A stretch of DNA of 64,000 nucleotides from Amycolatopsis australiensis. GTDB taxonomy: Bacteria; Actinomycetota; Actinomycetes; Mycobacteriales; Pseudonocardiaceae. The DNA is taken from NCBI RefSeq assembly GCF_900119165.1, contig NZ_FPJG01000006.1:8656001-8720000 (forward strand), in the 5' to 3' direction. A program made the position numbers and the translations under genes. Within the stretch, counting starts at the first letter, position 1. Each line of letters begins with the position of its first letter. The notes beneath the pieces are model-generated. The model ran no database searches. It was not told where the DNA came from and saw nothing but the letters and a program-made list of their open reading frames with translations. Below, one piece after another: positions 1 through 7,613 of the stretch.

Positions 1-1066
1 GTGCAGCGAGTTCTGCGCGATGAGTCGATCTTGATCGGGGTCGAGGTGAACGGGACCTCGCCCCTTCGCGAACCGCGTGCTCCGATATCCTCCGCAGCGA
101 CGCGCCACTGACCGGACGATGCCCGACGCCACGGCTGGGAAGCCGCTCGTCGTTGTCGACGACGACCGCGAAAGCCTTCTGAACAGTGCGTTTGACACTC
201 CAACCTCAAGAACGGGCTGAGACGGAAGTGCCGCTCGGCAAGCTCGCGCCCCGCTGTTGCGAGAAGACGCGTCATCGAAGCATCGACCTCGTCTGTGGCG
301 GCCGACGAGGGTAGCCGGCACCCCGCCGAACAGGGCTTTCACCTCAGAACGTCGCGCTCCGCCGAGCCGTGGGAGACGGTAGGACGACGTCGACGGCACG
401 ATAAGGCGACTACCAGGGCGTTCACGGAGGCCAGGTATCACGCAGTGTCGCGGGCTGGCACAACAGCAACGATGGCCGTCCTTTGCGGACACTCGAGGCA
501 CGTCGACCAGGGACTTTAGGCAGCGGCCGTCCGGTGTGGATGCGCTCTGAGCAGCAGTTCCGGACAGTTTTGACCTCCAAGCGAGGGGTTGCACTGCATC
601 TCGCGTCTGCTCCGGTCCCTCGACGACCAACGATGTCCGATTTATCCGGAATTCTTAACCCCGCCTGCTTGTGCTGCTCAGAGCCTATTGTCGGCGCGGC
701 CGATGTCGACGGCATGGCCCCTGGCCTGGATTGATGCGTTCCGGCGACGCGTTCCCGAGGCGTTGCGATGGTCACGTCCGTGAGCGGCGGAAACAGGAGC
801 GACCGGCGCCAGAACGAGTGTTTTTGCAGGTCAACAGGGGTGCGGGCGACCCTGGTCCCAACAGGCACGATCCGCTCAAAATCGGTGACGCAACTCACCT
901 TCGAGAGGCAGCCTGACCGAACAGCGTGCGTTGCCGATCGTCCGCCGCGGTCCTCCATGATGGAAAGGCCCCGGCGAGAGCGGTGACAGGCCACCACCAG
1001 CGTTGCTCTCGCCCCCGGCACGTCGACAGCCCTCAACCGCTGACACCCAACTGGAGTGACCACCTG
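1..1066. other. Gene-poor region without a convincing gene
   Basis: Short open frames exist on both strands, but none has a recognisable domain, a good ribosome binding site or coherent composition. The longest minus-strand frame (422-1531) runs antisense through the two small genes downstream and looks like a GC-driven shadow. The segment may be decayed accessory DNA. Confidence 0.5.
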
Positions 1067-1288
1067 ATGTCCGCATTCTCGCTTTCGGGGCTGATGCCGC
1101 CTCGCACAACGTGTGGTGCCGCACCCCGCGCTCAGATCATCACCCTCAGCGTCCTGGCCGTATTCGTCGTCGTGATGGTCGTGCTGGGCCAACCGCTCAC
1201 CGTCGCTGCCGGTGTCGCGGGATGGCTGGTCACAGTGACGGCCCCGGCCCCAGCCACGAGGCGGAACAAGCGACGGAACGAGGTCTGA
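1067..1288 (+). CDS. Small single-pass membrane protein
   Basis: This frame encodes about 73 residues. A strongly hydrophobic stretch (residues about 24-50, rich in V, L and A) is followed by a basic C-terminus (RRNKRRNE), consistent with one or two membrane segments and a cytoplasmic positive tail. I chose the ATG at 1067 because a GGAG motif lies about 12 bases upstream. The next gene starts one base after this stop codon, so the two are probably co-transcribed. No family is recognised; function is unknown. Confidence 0.5.
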   Translation: MSAFSLSGLMPPRTTCGAAPRAQIITLSVLAVFVVVMVVLGQPLTVAAGVAGWLVTVTAPAPATRRNKRRNEV

Positions 1289-1289
1289 T

Positions 1290-1613
1290 GTGACGACGAT
1301 GAGCATTCCTCCAACGCAAGGCAAGCCGATCAACGGCCGCGGAGAAGCGTGGCGCCCAGATGCCGAGCTGCTGCGATCGACCTTGGTGCGGCTATGCGAA
1401 CGGCCTGTCTCCGGTGCGATCTGGTCGCCGACGCTCCTAGCCTTCGAAATGCGCCTGCCGATCACCGAGGTAGAACTCGCCCTCGATCCTGGCCGCCAAC
1501 GCGACCGCGCCTCGAAGCCGGAACTCGCCACCTGGTCGGTCTACGAGCAACTGCCCTCTCGCGGCCGGCTCGTCACCGCTAACGACGTAGCTGCCATCTT
1601 CCCGTCAACCTGA
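1290..1613 (+). CDS. Hypothetical protein of 107 residues
   Basis: The gene starts with GTG directly after the preceding stop codon; an internal ATG at 1299 is an alternative start. The protein is soluble and mixed alpha/beta in appearance, with a central segment that could be a small winged-helix (LLAFEMRLPITEVELAL). No catalytic motif is visible. It probably forms a two-gene unit with the small membrane protein upstream. The function cannot be assigned. Confidence 0.45.
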   Translation: MTTMSIPPTQGKPINGRGEAWRPDAELLRSTLVRLCERPVSGAIWSPTLLAFEMRLPITEVELALDPGRQRDRASKPELATWSVYEQLPSRGRLVTANDVAAIFPST

Positions 1614-1814
1614 CCGGAGCTACCGCTCCGCTTCTGGCTGCGAGGCACTCATGACCTGTTCGAGCACAATCGGGTTACACGACCTCAGTCGAGCGCTCGC
1701 GTGGAGTGATCAACGGTAACGTGGTGCGCCGATCACCCGATGCGCTAAACGGCACGGCGCGAACTCGGTCGAGTCGTCGTCGGGTCGTCCTCGACCAGTT
1801 GGAGGTGGCCGCCG

Positions 1815-2876
1815 ATGTCGCAGGATGCTGTCGCGGTGGCCCCATCGCTGGCAGGAGTAACCGCCGGTGAGGCACGCATCAACTTCGCGGCGCATCAAGC
1901 GCGGGCCAATGCGCAGGGTGCCCGGCAGGATTTCGAAGAGATGATCGGCCAACTGGTCCGAGCTGTCCGCCCTGGTGTGGTCAAGATGGTCGCGGCGAAT
2001 CCCGGCGACTGGGGTATCGACGTGTTCATTGGGGACCTCGGAGGTTCCGTGACCGTCTGGCAGTCCAAGTACTTCATGCCGGAGGTCAGCAAAAGCCACC
2101 AAGCGCAAATCCGGGAGTCCTTCGACTCGGTGGTCGCAAACGCCGCAAAGGAGGGCTTCACGCTCACGCAGTGGATCCTTTGCGTTCCGTCAAGCATGGA
2201 TGGTCCCACAACGAAGTGGTGGAGCACCTGGAAGCGAAAAAAGGAACGCGATTTCGGACTGGTGATCGACCTCTGGGATGAGACAGAGCTGCGCAGCTTG
2301 CTGATCTCTCCCGATGCGGAGACGGTGCGTCGGCACTACTACGAGCCCGCCCAGGCGACACGGCCGGAAACCTCCGTCGTCGGCCTCGCCGACGAGGACG
2401 CCGAGCGGCTAGAAACAGCTCTATTCGTTCGACAATTGCGGGAAGCTGGGCATGTCGAGGTCACGTCGTCCAAGCAGCAGTTCTTCAATGCCGAACTACT
2501 GGCACGCGAGATCGTGGACAAAGGCGTTCCCGCCGAAGTCGCCGCGCTGTCCTCTGCCGACGCAACCATCCACGGCGTCTGGGAAGATCACTTCAACGAA
2601 GCTTGCCAAACCGACGAGAGCCCTCGTCTGGCCGGCTTGCACAAGTCCGTCATGAGCGAGATCCGTGCCCAGCACGCAACCTTGAGCAGCGGCCTTCCCT
2701 GTGGTCCTGTGCACACCTGTGGGCTGATGCATCGTGTCGTTGACAACCGCCGGGCAGGTTGGGTGCGGCACTGGCGTCAAATCGCCGACGAGCACGTACG
2801 GAGCGACGGGGAACAATCACAAGACACCACTACCGCTATCGCACTCAACGGACCACAGCCGGCGAGCCCCTCGTGA
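1815..2876 (+). CDS. ABC-3C system effector: Mrr-like nuclease with C-terminal adaptor domain
   Basis: The 353-residue protein begins with ATG at 1815, preceded by GGAGG at 1801. Its N-terminal half resembles Mrr-like restriction endonucleases of the PD-(D/E)xK superfamily: an acidic helix near residues 38-45, then GDWGID (Asp69) and QSK (Gln83, Lys85) in the expected spacing. The C-terminal part (about 195-340) has no known catalytic motif and probably docks onto the middle component encoded next. The gene overlaps its neighbour by GTGA at 2873-2876, which implies translational coupling. In ABC-3C conflict systems the first gene often encodes a toxic effector fused to a system-specific C-terminal domain. 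That family knowledge plus the two downstream genes supports the call; nuclease activity itself is inferred. Confidence 0.75.
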   Translation: MSQDAVAVAPSLAGVTAGEARINFAAHQARANAQGARQDFEEMIGQLVRAVRPGVVKMVAANPGDWGIDVFIGDLGGSVTVWQSKYFMPEVSKSHQAQIRESFDSVVANAAKEGFTLTQWILCVPSSMDGPTTKWWSTWKRKKERDFGLVIDLWDETELRSLLISPDAETVRRHYYEPAQATRPETSVVGLADEDAERLETALFVRQLREAGHVEVTSSKQQFFNAELLAREIVDKGVPAEVAALSSADATIHGVWEDHFNEACQTDESPRLAGLHKSVMSEIRAQHATLSSGLPCGPVHTCGLMHRVVDNRRAGWVRHWRQIADEHVRSDGEQSQDTTTAIALNGPQPASPS

Positions 2877-3526
2877 CCGCCCCTCACGTTCTCAGTTCAG
2901 ATGCGAGCCGCCCCTTGCCGGTCGTCGTTCCGGAGGACGACGTCGTCTTTCGTCTCGCTCAACTACTGCTCTTGCTCGCATCATTGCAGCGTCAACAGCA
3001 GCCTGGTATCTCGCTTGAGCGGCTAGGTTGCTACGACTTCCTCGTCGCCAACCCCCTGCTGGTACTCACGGACGAGGACGACGTCGATCGTAAACGGCTG
3101 TTGATGGCTGGCTTCGACGGTCGTGCGTTGAGCTACGCCAGCCCGGCGCACCGTTTTACCACCCGGCGAGAACGACTTCAGCACGACTTGGCGCTACTGG
3201 TCGCCTACGACTTGGTTTCCCCCTCCGTCAATAGGAGTGTTCTCTACGCGGTCACCCCGGCCGGTCAGGACCTCGCCGGAAGGTTCACCGCGGTATACGC
3301 ACGGTCCTATCGCTTGTCGGCGGAGATACTGGTCCGCCGCCTATCGCGCTTGACCGACAAGCGCCTCCGCGAAGCGGTACGTACGTGGACCACGGTAGGA
3401 CGCGACACGCCACGCCCCGAAGCGCTTGACCTCCTTGACGCCGTCGACCTCCTGCACGACGACGCAGATGCGCAGCGGTTCACGAACACCGCGACGTCAC
3501 CGCCAACTGACGGACAACTCACATGA
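2873..3526 (+). CDS. ABC-3C system middle component (winged-helix adaptor)
   Basis: I set the start at GTG 2873, which overlaps the effector stop codon (GTGA); the open frame extends further upstream but inside the effector gene. The 217-residue protein is helical and carries blocks typical of ABC-3C middle component family 2: a leucine-rich first helix, a CYDFLVANPLLV block, an AGFDGRALSYAS block and a RRERLQHDLALLVAYDLV block. Such proteins are thought to be winged-helix adaptors linking the ATPase to the effector. The stop overlaps the next start as ATGA (3523-3526). No catalytic residues are expected in this family. Confidence 0.75.
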   Translation: MTAPHVLSSDASRPLPVVVPEDDVVFRLAQLLLLLASLQRQQQPGISLERLGCYDFLVANPLLVLTDEDDVDRKRLLMAGFDGRALSYASPAHRFTTRRERLQHDLALLVAYDLVSPSVNRSVLYAVTPAGQDLAGRFTAVYARSYRLSAEILVRRLSRLTDKRLREAVRTWTTVGRDTPRPEALDLLDAVDLLHDDADAQRFTNTATSPPTDGQLT

Positions 3527-5643
3527 GGGCCCCAAAAGAGCCCGCCGCCAATGGAGCCCCGCAAGCCATGTCCATTAAGGACCAAGCTGACTCCGCCTCG
3601 GACATCAAGCAGGCAGCGAGCTCGCGGCAGGGAATCCGCGTGCTCCGCCTTCGCCTCAAAGGCGTCGATCGGGACTACGAAGTCGACTTCCGCATCAGCA
3701 AGAGCGACGTCGCCCGGTCGGTGTCAGTCATTGCGGGCGCGTTCAGCACAGGCAAGTCGTCCGTGTTGGAATTCATCGCCTACTGCTTGGGCGCCAGCCA
3801 CCACCCACAACATCCCGAAATCCTGCGCAAGGTCCGGTCGGCCTTGCTTGAAGTGGAACTTAGTGGGCAGCCGCACGTGATCGAGCGTGCCGTGGGCGAA
3901 CCGTCGACAGCCGCGTTCGTCCGCCCAGGACGGCTCGGCGAGATCGAAATACCGCCGATGGAAAAGCGTCCGATCAAGCCCGCTGGCGACCCGGCGAGTC
4001 TGTCGAGTCTGCTGCTCTCATACTGCGGCCTTGAAGGTGTCGAGCTGAAGGAAGCGCCGACACAGCCAGAGTCAGGAACAGACCCTCTGAGCTTCCGCGA
4101 GTTGCAGTGGCTGTGCTTCATGCCGAACGAACGCCTCGACGATAAGAATCTCTTGTTCGAGAGCGCGCACATGAAGAAGCTCAAGCTACGGCAGGTCGTA
4201 GATGTCGTGTTCGGAGTCCACGACGATAAAGCCGTCGAACTCGGGAGCCGCATCAAGGAGTTGGAGACAAGGCTTAGCCGAGCACGCAGCGATTACGCCA
4301 CGACTCAAGCATTCATCGACGAGCAGGAGTTGGGGACTCGAATCGAGGTCGAACTCATACGCGATGAGGCGGAGAGAGCGTCGGCCGAGACAGAACGCGC
4401 CCTTGCTAATCTGGACAGCCAGGTACGTGCGGCGTCGACTTTCGCCACCGATTTGCGCACTCGGCACCGCGACGCATCGCGCCGCGCGCAACAAACCGCC
4501 GCCCTGCTTCGAGACCGTGAGACGCAGCTGCGGAGATTCGTCCCTCTACGAGCCCAATACGCAGACGACATCACCAAATTGACGATGCTCGCCGAAGCGC
4601 GAATGCTCTTCGACCCGCTCCAAGTGAAGGTGTGCCCGGCGTGCCTGACCACCCTTCGGGGAGCACCGCACATCGCCGACGGCCAGTGCACCCTCTGCAC
4701 CTCCGAGATCACCGCACCAACTGCCGAACAGACACCGGCTAGCGAAACCCGAAACGGCAGCACCTCGGCTACAGTAGCGGGCTCTGATGGGATCATGACG
4801 GAGGCCAAGTTCGACGTCTCATCGGAACTGAGGGCGACCAAAGCACGTCTGGCGGAGATTACGCAGTATGTCGAGGAACTCGATGCCGAGCTAGGCCGGC
4901 TACGGGTCGCGGCTGAAGAAGCCGAGGTCGAGGAAGCCGAACTCGCGCGTGCGGTCGACTCCGCGACCAACGAGGCTGTTAGCCCGTTCCTCAGCCAGCG
5001 CGACGACCTCATGCAACACCGACAAACCGCCGCCGCGACCCTGGAACGAGCACGCACCGCCATCAAGATGTTCGACAGCCTCGACCGCCGCGGCGCGACG
5101 GTCACGCGACTGGAAGCCTCCCTCAAGGCCCTCCGTGGCGAGTTGGAACAAGCCACGATGCAACCCGACCGCAACGACGTCATCCATCGCATCAGCGAGA
5201 GGTACGCCTCGATCCTTACATCGTGGCGGTACCCCAAGTTAGAGCAGGCGTTCGTCGACACCAACCTCGTGCCGCATATGCGCGGCGTCTCCTACACCCA
5301 CGCCTCGTCGGGCGGGCGGACGCTCATCTCCCTGGCATGGATCCTGGCCATCTTCGAGATCGCCTGGGAAACCGGTAGCGCTCACCCTGGCTTCCTCATG
5401 ATCGACAGCCCACAAAAGAACCTCGGCCAAGGTGGCGATCGCGACGCCGATTTCGCCGACAGCGTGGCCGTCGCAGACTTCTACAAGCACCTTCACGACT
5501 GGCTGGCAAGTCCAGGGGCAGGTGCACAGATCCTCGTCGTGGACAACGCACCACCTGCGTCAGTTGAGAACGACATCGTTGTTCGATTCTCTCGACGAGC
5601 CGACCAGCCGCCGTACGGATTGATCGAGGACGAGGTCTCCTGA
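3523..5643 (+). CDS. ABC-3C system SMC/Rad50-like ATPase (DUF3732 type)
   Basis: The 706-residue protein has a Walker A motif (GAFSTGKS, about 72-79), a long coiled coil interrupted by a zinc-hook-like knuckle with CPAC at 371-374 and CTLC at 389-392, an ABC signature region SSGGR near 595-599 and a Walker B FLMIDSP ending at Asp628. This arrangement matches the DUF3732/ABC-3C ATPases, which are predicted to sense foreign nucleoprotein and license the effector. An internal ATG at 3568 could be the real start; the ATGA overlap with the middle component favours 3523. The operon ends here and IS-related debris follows within 50 bases, suggesting horizontal transfer. Confidence 0.85.
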   Translation: MRAPKEPAANGAPQAMSIKDQADSASDIKQAASSRQGIRVLRLRLKGVDRDYEVDFRISKSDVARSVSVIAGAFSTGKSSVLEFIAYCLGASHHPQHPEILRKVRSALLEVELSGQPHVIERAVGEPSTAAFVRPGRLGEIEIPPMEKRPIKPAGDPASLSSLLLSYCGLEGVELKEAPTQPESGTDPLSFRELQWLCFMPNERLDDKNLLFESAHMKKLKLRQVVDVVFGVHDDKAVELGSRIKELETRLSRARSDYATTQAFIDEQELGTRIEVELIRDEAERASAETERALANLDSQVRAASTFATDLRTRHRDASRRAQQTAALLRDRETQLRRFVPLRAQYADDITKLTMLAEARMLFDPLQVKVCPACLTTLRGAPHIADGQCTLCTSEITAPTAEQTPASETRNGSTSATVAGSDGIMTEAKFDVSSELRATKARLAEITQYVEELDAELGRLRVAAEEAEVEEAELARAVDSATNEAVSPFLSQRDDLMQHRQTAAATLERARTAIKMFDSLDRRGATVTRLEASLKALRGELEQATMQPDRNDVIHRISERYASILTSWRYPKLEQAFVDTNLVPHMRGVSYTHASSGGRTLISLAWILAIFEIAWETGSAHPGFLMIDSPQKNLGQGGDRDADFADSVAVADFYKHLHDWLASPGAGAQILVVDNAPPASVENDIVVRFSRRADQPPYGLIEDEVS

Positions 5644-5685
5644 TTCGGGGCAGCGCTCCGGCGGATCAGCGGTATTCAAGATCGG

Positions 5686-5855
5686 GGCCGCCCGTGGGAG
5701 TCGCGGGTCGGGATACCGCGCTCCCGCAGCTTGGTCAAGACCGTGGTGTGGTCCACGACGTTCAGGTGCTGGCCGACCCGCGCCAGCGACCAACCAAGAT
5801 TGTAGAAGTGGATGGCGTCTTCGACTTAGTCGGCGGACAGACCTCGTCGGCGCAT
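5686..5855 (-). pseudogene. Helix-turn-helix remnant with in-frame stop
   Basis: Read on the minus strand, this stretch encodes a helix-turn-helix segment resembling the short DNA-binding proteins found next to resolvases and transposases in actinomycetes (GWSLARVGQHL, then TTVLTKLRERGIPTRDSHGR). The tenth codon is a TAA stop (MRRRGLSAD, then stop). It lies between the ABC-3C ATPase gene and the first IS5 copy, so it is most likely debris of an older mobile element. Confidence 0.5.
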
Positions 5856-5926
5856 CCGCACACCGTTGCGGTGGAGGATGTTGCAGACCGTTCGCGATCA
5901 ATGCAGAACGAGGTGCCCAGCTCCTA

Positions 5927-6890
5927 GGGCGTGTTTCTTGGATCAAAGGACGGGGTCGCGGAGCCAGATCTTGATCGAGGCGATGTCGATGGTGCCCTGG
6001 TAGATGATGTCGAGCTTGTCGTATCTGGTGGCAACCGCCCGAAACGCTTTGAGCTTGTTGAAGGCACGCTCGACGGTGTTGCGGTCCTTGTAGCGCTCGG
6101 TGTCGAAGGCCGGTGGCCGGCCACCGGCCGAGCCGCGCTTGCGGCGGTTGGCTTCTGGTCTTCCTTGACCGGAATGACTGCCTTGATCCCGCGCTCGCGC
6201 AGGTAGGCGCGGTTGGCCTTGGAGGAGTAGGCCTTGTCCGCCATCACCCGCGCAGGCCGGACCCGGGAACGGCCCAGGCCGCGACGCCGGATCCGGATCT
6301 GCTGCAACAACGGCACGAACCGCGGCGAGTCACCATGCTGGCCTGGACTGGTCAACCGGGCAATCGGCCGGCAACGCCGGTCGGCGACCAGATGAATCTT
6401 GGTGGACAGCCCACCGCGCGAACGCCCCAGGGCCTGACGACCGGCCCCGGCTTTCGTGTCATTCGAACCGGCCCCCTGTGTCAGCGCCGGCGGCCTCGTC
6501 GTGGCGAGCTCCGGCAGCATGCTGGTGCGCGCGGATCACCGTGGAGTCCGCGCCGACCGTCCAGTCGCTCCCTTCGGCCTCGTCGCACCCGGCCCGCAAC
6601 CGGTCCAGGACCGCCGCCCACGTCCCATCCTGCGACCACCGGTTATGCCGCTTGTAGATCGTCACCCAGTTTCCGTACTCGGCGGGCATGTCCCGCCACG
6701 GGCACCCGGTGCGGGCCCGCCACAACACCCCGTTGATCGTGGCCCGGTGATCAGCCCAGCGGCCACCCCGGCCCGGATCCGCCGGCAGCAACGACCGCAG
6801 CCGCTCCCATTCCTCATCACGCAAGTCATGCCGGTCAAACACCCAACACGATCTACCGAATCCCTAGATCAAGATCCAGGAAACACGCCC
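5927..6890 (-). mobile_element. IS5-family insertion sequence, copy 1 (964 bp)
   Basis: The element is bounded by 18-bp inverted repeats GGGCGTGTTTCYTGGATC. It appears identical to the copy at 14241-15204 but lies in the opposite orientation. The bases just outside also match between copies (CCTA at one end, AAGTGC at the other), so no clean target duplication can be defined. The transposase is encoded in three frames, as described separately. The two copies could mobilise the intervening 7.3 kb as a composite element or invert it by recombination. Confidence 0.85.
5932..6842 (-). pseudogene. IS5-family DDE transposase of copy 1, split over three frames
   Basis: Frame A (GTG at 6842 to 6459) encodes the DUF4096-like N-terminus and the first catalytic Asp (VGADSTVIRAH). 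Frame B (overlapping 6520 downward) carries the second Asp (VMADKAYSS). The overlap contains a G-run where a +1 or -2 shift would join A and B, as in other two-frame IS5 elements. A second shift follows a KEDQK motif; the third frame encodes the catalytic Glu (NTVERAFNKLK) and a natural C-terminus ending IKIWLRDPVL. Both copies share the second break, so either frameshifting occurs twice or both copies descend from a defective element. Confidence 0.75.
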
Positions 6891-6894
6891 AAGT

Positions 6895-7070
6895 GCGGTG
6901 ACGCTGGGGTTCAAGGTGCAGATTCCATTCCGTCTTGCTGCCCTCGGGTCGCCGGGGGGCTCGCGCCAGGCGTTGACGAACTGAGCCAACACCACGCCGG
7001 CCGCCGTGATTAGCGGTGCGCCAAGTGCGACGACGACCGCGAGCCCATACCGGGACTTCTATCGTCTTCA
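6895..7070 (-). pseudogene. Truncated membrane-segment ORF beside IS copy 1
   Basis: One minus-strand frame without a start codon encodes a single hydrophobic segment (YGLAVVVALGAPLITAAGVV) followed by a soluble tail and runs straight into the IS end. It may be the 5' part of a small membrane or holin-like gene cut by the insertion. Identification is weak. Confidence 0.25.
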
Positions 7071-7309
7071 TGCCTGGAACTTATCGCGGTCGTTGGCATC
7101 GAGGTGCCGTCGGCGCGACAAACGGCCCGTTCAGGCCGCGTGACTGAACTGTCACCTATTGGTGCAGCAGACCCCACCTGGCCAGGTTGCGGCCGAAGAT
7201 GGTGGCTTTGTCGGTCTGATGTGACCGCGGATGTCGGCCCGTTGGCCGTTATCCACGGCTCACCCCTTGGCACACCAGTGGTCTCGACGACGCTTGATGC
7301 AGCGGCAGC

Positions 7310-7510
7310 CTACTCGCTGTTCTTTGGCTGGGACCAGGAGACGATCAAGGCAAAAGCCGTCAGGCCTACGACACCCGCGATGGCATACGGCAACCATTGC
7401 CAGCCACCGTCGCTCATCAGAGCGCCGCTGACGATGCCTCCAGTCAGGGCCACCAGAATCAAAAATCCAATTATTGCCCTACGACCGGCGGTCATTTTCG
7501 GCTTCAACAC
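7310..7510 (-). CDS. Small two-helix membrane protein, possible RHS immunity protein
   Basis: The 66-residue protein starts with GTG at 7510, preceded on the minus strand by AGGAG; an internal ATG at 7495 is an alternative. It has two clear transmembrane helices (about residues 12-32 and 42-59) separated by a short loop (MSDGGWQW) and ends in a charged tail. It lies 103 bases downstream of the RHS gene on the same strand. Small membrane proteins in this position are often immunity proteins for membrane-active RHS toxin tips. That role is an inference from position only. Confidence 0.55.
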   Translation of the reverse strand: MLKPKMTAGRRAIIGFLILVALTGGIVSGALMSDGGWQWLPYAIAGVVGLTAFALIVSWSQPKNSE

Positions 7511-7613
7511 TATCGATCTCCTAGTCGAGCAAGAGGGACAAGGCTGCGGCGGAGCTGCGGGCTGTCTCCGCGGGCGCTCCGCCGCAGCCGCTAACAAGCG
7601 GTCTTGCTGTTTA

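Noticed and set aside
5920..5930. Target site duplication of IS copy 1
   Set aside because: Left and right flanks (CCTA and AAGTGC) do not match each other, and the same bases flank copy 2, so no duplication can be defined.
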